DNA of 64,000 nucleotides from positions 22,578-86,577 of the forward strand of contig NAJO01000082.1 of assembly GCA_002077065.1 (NCBI GenBank), given 5' to 3'. This document shows, piece after piece, positions 61,054 to 64,000 of this stretch (positions are counted from its first letter, which is position 1; each line of letters starts with the position of its first letter). The position numbers were made by a program, and so were the translations under genes. A model generated the notes under the pieces. The model did not search any database, had not been told where the DNA came from, and worked only from the letters and a program-made list of their open reading frames with translations. Origin of the DNA: Cryoendolithus antarcticus (lineage: Eukaryota; Ascomycota; Dothideomycetes; Cladosporiales; Cladosporiaceae).

Positions 61054-61701
61054 ATGTCGGCTGGTGCGATTCAGCGTGGCAGTACTGTCACGCAGCTTGC
61101 GCGGAGTCTTACTGGAAGGAAGGCGAGTGTTAAGAGATGGGTGGACGAGCACGATCAGCTGGCGGCCGAGCGGATTCAAGCTGCGATGGCGCCTGGTCGG
61201 AAGGTGAAAAGGGACTTCAGCCCGACTGTCACTTTTGGGATACGATCACCTGGTCGACTGTCGCCTATTGCTGAGACCTCGCGCTCTGGTGGCTCGAAGG
61301 CGTCTACTCTAATCAACACGTCCGAGCGCAGTCCTGCCGCATCGGAGTCTGCACAGTCGCCACCGGTGCCGGACCATCTCGGTCAATTACCCTCAACACC
61401 TTCGCGTGGGCCGCTCGACTTCGACCCCGAGTCTTTTGCTGTCCCACCGGGAGAATCGGTTGCAAGTGGGCCGGGCATCAACGTTCCGCATCAGTTGTCT
61501 GGCGCGCATGCGGAGCCTACTGTCCTTCAACCATCAGTGCGGAGGAGACCGTATCCAGGACGTGGTAGGGGAGTGGCTCCGCGAGGCTACTCGAGAGATC
61601 ATTCGAGTCCAAGAAGCCGTGGAACCTCAAGAAGTCGTGGGAATCCTCGTGGTCGGAATCCGTATACTAGCAGGGGCAGATCAAGGAGGGGCTACGGCTA
61701 A
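61054..61701 (+). CDS. RG/RGG-rich hypothetical protein
   Basis: From the ATG at 61054 (215 residues); an in-frame ATG at 60994 is also possible, but between the two lies a good acceptor-like TGTGTTTGCAG. Starts MSAGAIQRGSTVTQLARSL with basic RVxRWVDEHDQLAAERIQA-type helices, a Ser/Pro-rich middle, and a C-terminal Arg-Gly region RRRPYPGRGRGVAPRGYSRD through NPYTSRGRSRRGYG. RG repeats usually bind RNA and are arginine-methylated. I do not recognise a family. It follows the CBM gene by 122 bp on the same strand, and an upstream exon is possible. Confidence 0.55.
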   Translation: MSAGAIQRGSTVTQLARSLTGRKASVKRWVDEHDQLAAERIQAAMAPGRKVKRDFSPTVTFGIRSPGRLSPIAETSRSGGSKASTLINTSERSPAASESAQSPPVPDHLGQLPSTPSRGPLDFDPESFAVPPGESVASGPGINVPHQLSGAHAEPTVLQPSVRRRPYPGRGRGVAPRGYSRDHSSPRSRGTSRSRGNPRGRNPYTSRGRSRRGYG

Positions 61702-62286
61702 TTTTGGTGCTTTTTTGCGTGTGTCGCTTTTGGGAATACCAGTCGAGCGTTTCATGGGTTGGGTAGTGTGGATAATGTAGAGCGGGACTGTTCATTCTTC
61801 GCTGCCTACATGCATGTGCACTTTTGGTCTCACGGTTCAGCACTCGCATATCTTGTCCAGCCTTACTGCAGATATCAAAGCTCTGACCATGTTCACCCCG
61901 CGTCTGAGGTCACTCCGCTTTGCCAGCCACACAACACAGCAGCAGCAGGAAGGAGCGACAGACACATGCAGGCAGTCACCGCCCATTGAGCACTCGTAGC
62001 TGCCTTCTAGAAGCACACCAGAAGAAAGTGTGCCGTGTTCCTGCCTTCCAATCAATTTCATTCTTGCCTCATCACACGATACAACAAGCTCACAGCAATA
62101 GTCAGGTCCAAGCTCCCCCCTCTCTCCACACCACAGCAAAGAGTGAACCCTTGCTCCTAGCTACTACTGCACCCATCCGTCCCGCCTCGTCACCGACATA
62201 CTCCACACCAGCAATACCTTGTCGTGTCACCCACACTACTCCACCACACCAACCCAAATCACACACAATCACCATACAAACGACCA
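61702..62286. other. Intergenic region upstream of PKA regulatory subunit
   Basis: About 585 bp: 3' UTR of the RG-rich gene and a long CA/CT-rich 5' leader of the PKA subunit gene (roughly 62150-62286). The frame of the PKA gene is open to 62224 via a GTG only. No other gene seen. Confidence 0.5.
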
Positions 62287-63696
62287 ATGTCCTCCCTCCC
62301 CTCGGACTACCAAAACGAGATCCGCGCCCTCGACCGCGAAATCCTCAAGCACCAACCTAGAGATATCTTACAATTCAGCGCCAACTTCTTCCACCGCCGT
62401 CTCGAATCACAGCGAGCGGAGTTCTTACTAGGACAACGACATTCGAGTCAGCCGGGTGGGATGGCGGAGAGTAGCTTCCCGGGGCAGAATCCTTTTGGAG
62501 CGGCGGGTGGGGCTGGAGCTGGAGGTGGGAAGGGAGGCATGCATCGGCTGGATGAGGAGGAGGAGGAGGAGCTGGGGAGTCCGAGGCAGGGTGGCTTTAG
62601 TGGGGAGGAGGCGAAGGGGCCGTTTGAGAAGGGTGGGAGTAGTGGTGATGGGGGAGTGAGTGGAGGTGGATTTGGAGGAGGAGGAGGAGGGTTTGGGAAC
62701 TTTGGATTCGGTGCTGCAGGCACTTCGTCATCGCGTGGTGGACCACCGGCTGCTGCGAGTGCTGGCGCGGCGGGGATGGACACCAGCTCGCTGCCGAGCA
62801 ATTATAACGTCAATCGCCGGACTTCTGTTTCTGCGGAATCACTGGCGCCTTCCTCAGCTGACGACACGAATTGGCGCGCCCCGAGCTACCCCAAGACAGC
62901 TGAACAGCAATCTCGTCTCCGAGCAGCCGTGAGCCACAACTTCCTCTTCTCGCACCTCGACGACGACTCTTCAGCCCAAGTGCTTGCCGCGCTACAAGAA
63001 CGCAAAGTCCCCGCGAAAGACGTGCGTGTGATCGTCCAAGGCGACGCGGGAGATTATTTCTACGTCGTCGAACGCGGCAGCTTCGATATCTACGTCTCCT
63101 CTTCAGGGCACGTGGAGCCCGGCCCGGAAGGCATGGGAAACAAAGTCGCGTCCTCCGGTCCTGGTACATCCTTTGGCGAGCTGGCGCTGATGTATAACGC
63201 TCCCCGAGCTGCGACGGTCGTGAGCACGGAGCCTAGCATTCTCTGGCAGCTTGATCGTGTGACGTTCAGGAGGATCCTGATGGACTCTGCGTTCCAGCGG
63301 CGTAGGATGTATGAGTCTTTCCTCGAGGAGGTGCCACTTCTCAGCTCCTTGACAGCCTACGAACGCAGCAAGATCGCCGACGCTCTGGAAACCACCAAAT
63401 ACCCCGACAACACACCTATCATCAAGGAGGGCGACGTGGGCGATCGGTTCTACTTGCTTGAATCTGGCGAGGCGGAGGCGATCAAGAGAGGCGTCAACGG
63501 GGCGGTGAAGCTTTACAAGAAGGGCGATTACTTTGGGGAGTTGGCACTGCTTGATGACAAGCCTAGGGCTGCTAGCGTTGTTAGTAAGGGCGAGGGGTGT
63601 AAGGTCGCTTGGTTGGGGAAGGATGGGTTTCAGAGGTTGCTTGGGAGTGTGGAGGGCGTGTTGAGGAGGGATGATCCAAGGCAGCAGTCGAGGTAG
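62287..63696 (+). CDS. pkaR: cAMP-dependent protein kinase regulatory subunit
   Basis: Single exon, 469 residues from the ATG at 62287. The N-terminal dimerisation/docking segment is LPSDYQNEIRALDREILKHQPRDILQFSANFFHRRLESQR. An unusually Gly-rich linker (about 55-165) follows, with an acidic run EEEEEE. The inhibitory pseudo/substrate site is RRTSVSAE, with phosphorylatable Ser180. Two cyclic-nucleotide-binding domains each have the phosphate-binding cassette: FGELALMYNAPRAATV at about 296 and FGELALLDDKPRAASV at about 416. It holds the PKA catalytic subunit inactive until cAMP binds. Confidence 0.96.
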   Translation: MSSLPSDYQNEIRALDREILKHQPRDILQFSANFFHRRLESQRAEFLLGQRHSSQPGGMAESSFPGQNPFGAAGGAGAGGGKGGMHRLDEEEEEELGSPRQGGFSGEEAKGPFEKGGSSGDGGVSGGGFGGGGGGFGNFGFGAAGTSSSRGGPPAAASAGAAGMDTSSLPSNYNVNRRTSVSAESLAPSSADDTNWRAPSYPKTAEQQSRLRAAVSHNFLFSHLDDDSSAQVLAALQERKVPAKDVRVIVQGDAGDYFYVVERGSFDIYVSSSGHVEPGPEGMGNKVASSGPGTSFGELALMYNAPRAATVVSTEPSILWQLDRVTFRRILMDSAFQRRRMYESFLEEVPLLSSLTAYERSKIADALETTKYPDNTPIIKEGDVGDRFYLLESGEAEAIKRGVNGAVKLYKKGDYFGELALLDDKPRAASVVSKGEGCKVAWLGKDGFQRLLGSVEGVLRRDDPRQQSR

Positions 63697-64000
63697 GAGA
63701 GGTGGGTGGACTGGCATGGATATGAGAGCGGTTTTGAGGCATGAGTTTTGATGAGGCCAGGAGGAGAGTTAAAGGGAGATATCCCGAGGTTTGTTTGGTG
63801 GCCGAGAGTGGCATGCTATACGGACGAGCGCAGGTTCATGGCTTTGCGGTGCAGTTCTCGGGCGGCAACCTCAGGCTTCTCATCTATGCGGGAGATGCAA
63901 GCTCCGCGAAGTTTCTAGGCGTTCATGGTGAGTAGGGCTGATGGCGCTTTTAGCAGGCAGACAACAGAATTCTCTTCATCACACGGCTTCCTGATGTAAA
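63697..64000. other. Downstream region of PKA subunit gene
   Basis: About 300 bp of 3' UTR and unassigned sequence to the window edge. A 64-codon frame at 63741-63935 has no domain and is probably chance. Confidence 0.4.

Overview
This window is nuclear DNA of a filamentous ascomycete (Pezizomycotina), most likely a Dothideomycete. The evidence is the short GT-AG introns (about 50-155 bp) with CTNAC-like branch sites, pyrimidine-rich promoters, a gene roughly every 2 kb on both strands, and fungus-specific families: New1/Elf1 translation ABC ATPase, Iec3, UvsD/Rad26, a DUF1769 protein, and AMPK1-CBM proteins of the Crp1/Mdg1 type. I see 31 well supported protein genes and one doubtful small ORF. 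I recognise no tRNA, rRNA, transposon, CRISPR or telomeric repeat. Several long open frames begin at GTG or TTG; for a eukaryotic nuclear gene I moved the start to the first plausible ATG.

Layout. 1-10 kb: start of a neutral ceramidase (minus, cut by the window), a large acidic disordered protein, an orphan four-helix membrane protein and a DUF1769 protein. 10-24 kb: an SDR reductase, a 2OG-Fe(II) dioxygenase, an FHL1-like FHA/forkhead factor, the INO80 subunit Iec3, a HhH-GPD DNA glycosylase, a dynein light intermediate chain and mitochondrial ribosomal protein bS16m. 25-34 kb: a secreted yellow/MRJP protein, New1 and an MFS sugar transporter broken by an in-frame TAG. 34-47 kb: a tartrate/isopropylmalate-type dehydrogenase, Imp2 protease, a tyrosine phosphatase, a secreted GH130 protein, a 3-hydroxyisobutyrate dehydrogenase-like enzyme, the ATRIP orthologue UvsD/Rad26, CDP-diacylglycerol synthase and an epoxide hydrolase. 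47-53 kb: three neighbouring membrane-anchored genes that look like surface-glycan enzymes (orphan type II protein, acyltransferase-3, GT32). 54-64 kb: an F-box-like protein, a probable Mim2, eIF2-beta, a CBM protein with long internal repeats, an RG-rich protein and the PKA regulatory subunit.

Most genes are conserved housekeeping genes with no common pathway. Three divergent pairs share short promoters: DLIC/bS16m, Imp2/phosphatase and Mim2/eIF2-beta. The least ordinary signals are the single nonsense codon in an otherwise intact sugar transporter, a perfect 14-bp inverted repeat just upstream of the epoxide hydrolase, the 47-53 kb glycan-enzyme neighbourhood with repeated promoter motifs, the repeat array of the CBM protein, and several orphan proteins. 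I found no clear-cut new multi-gene system; the 47-53 kb trio is the best candidate and remains an inference.
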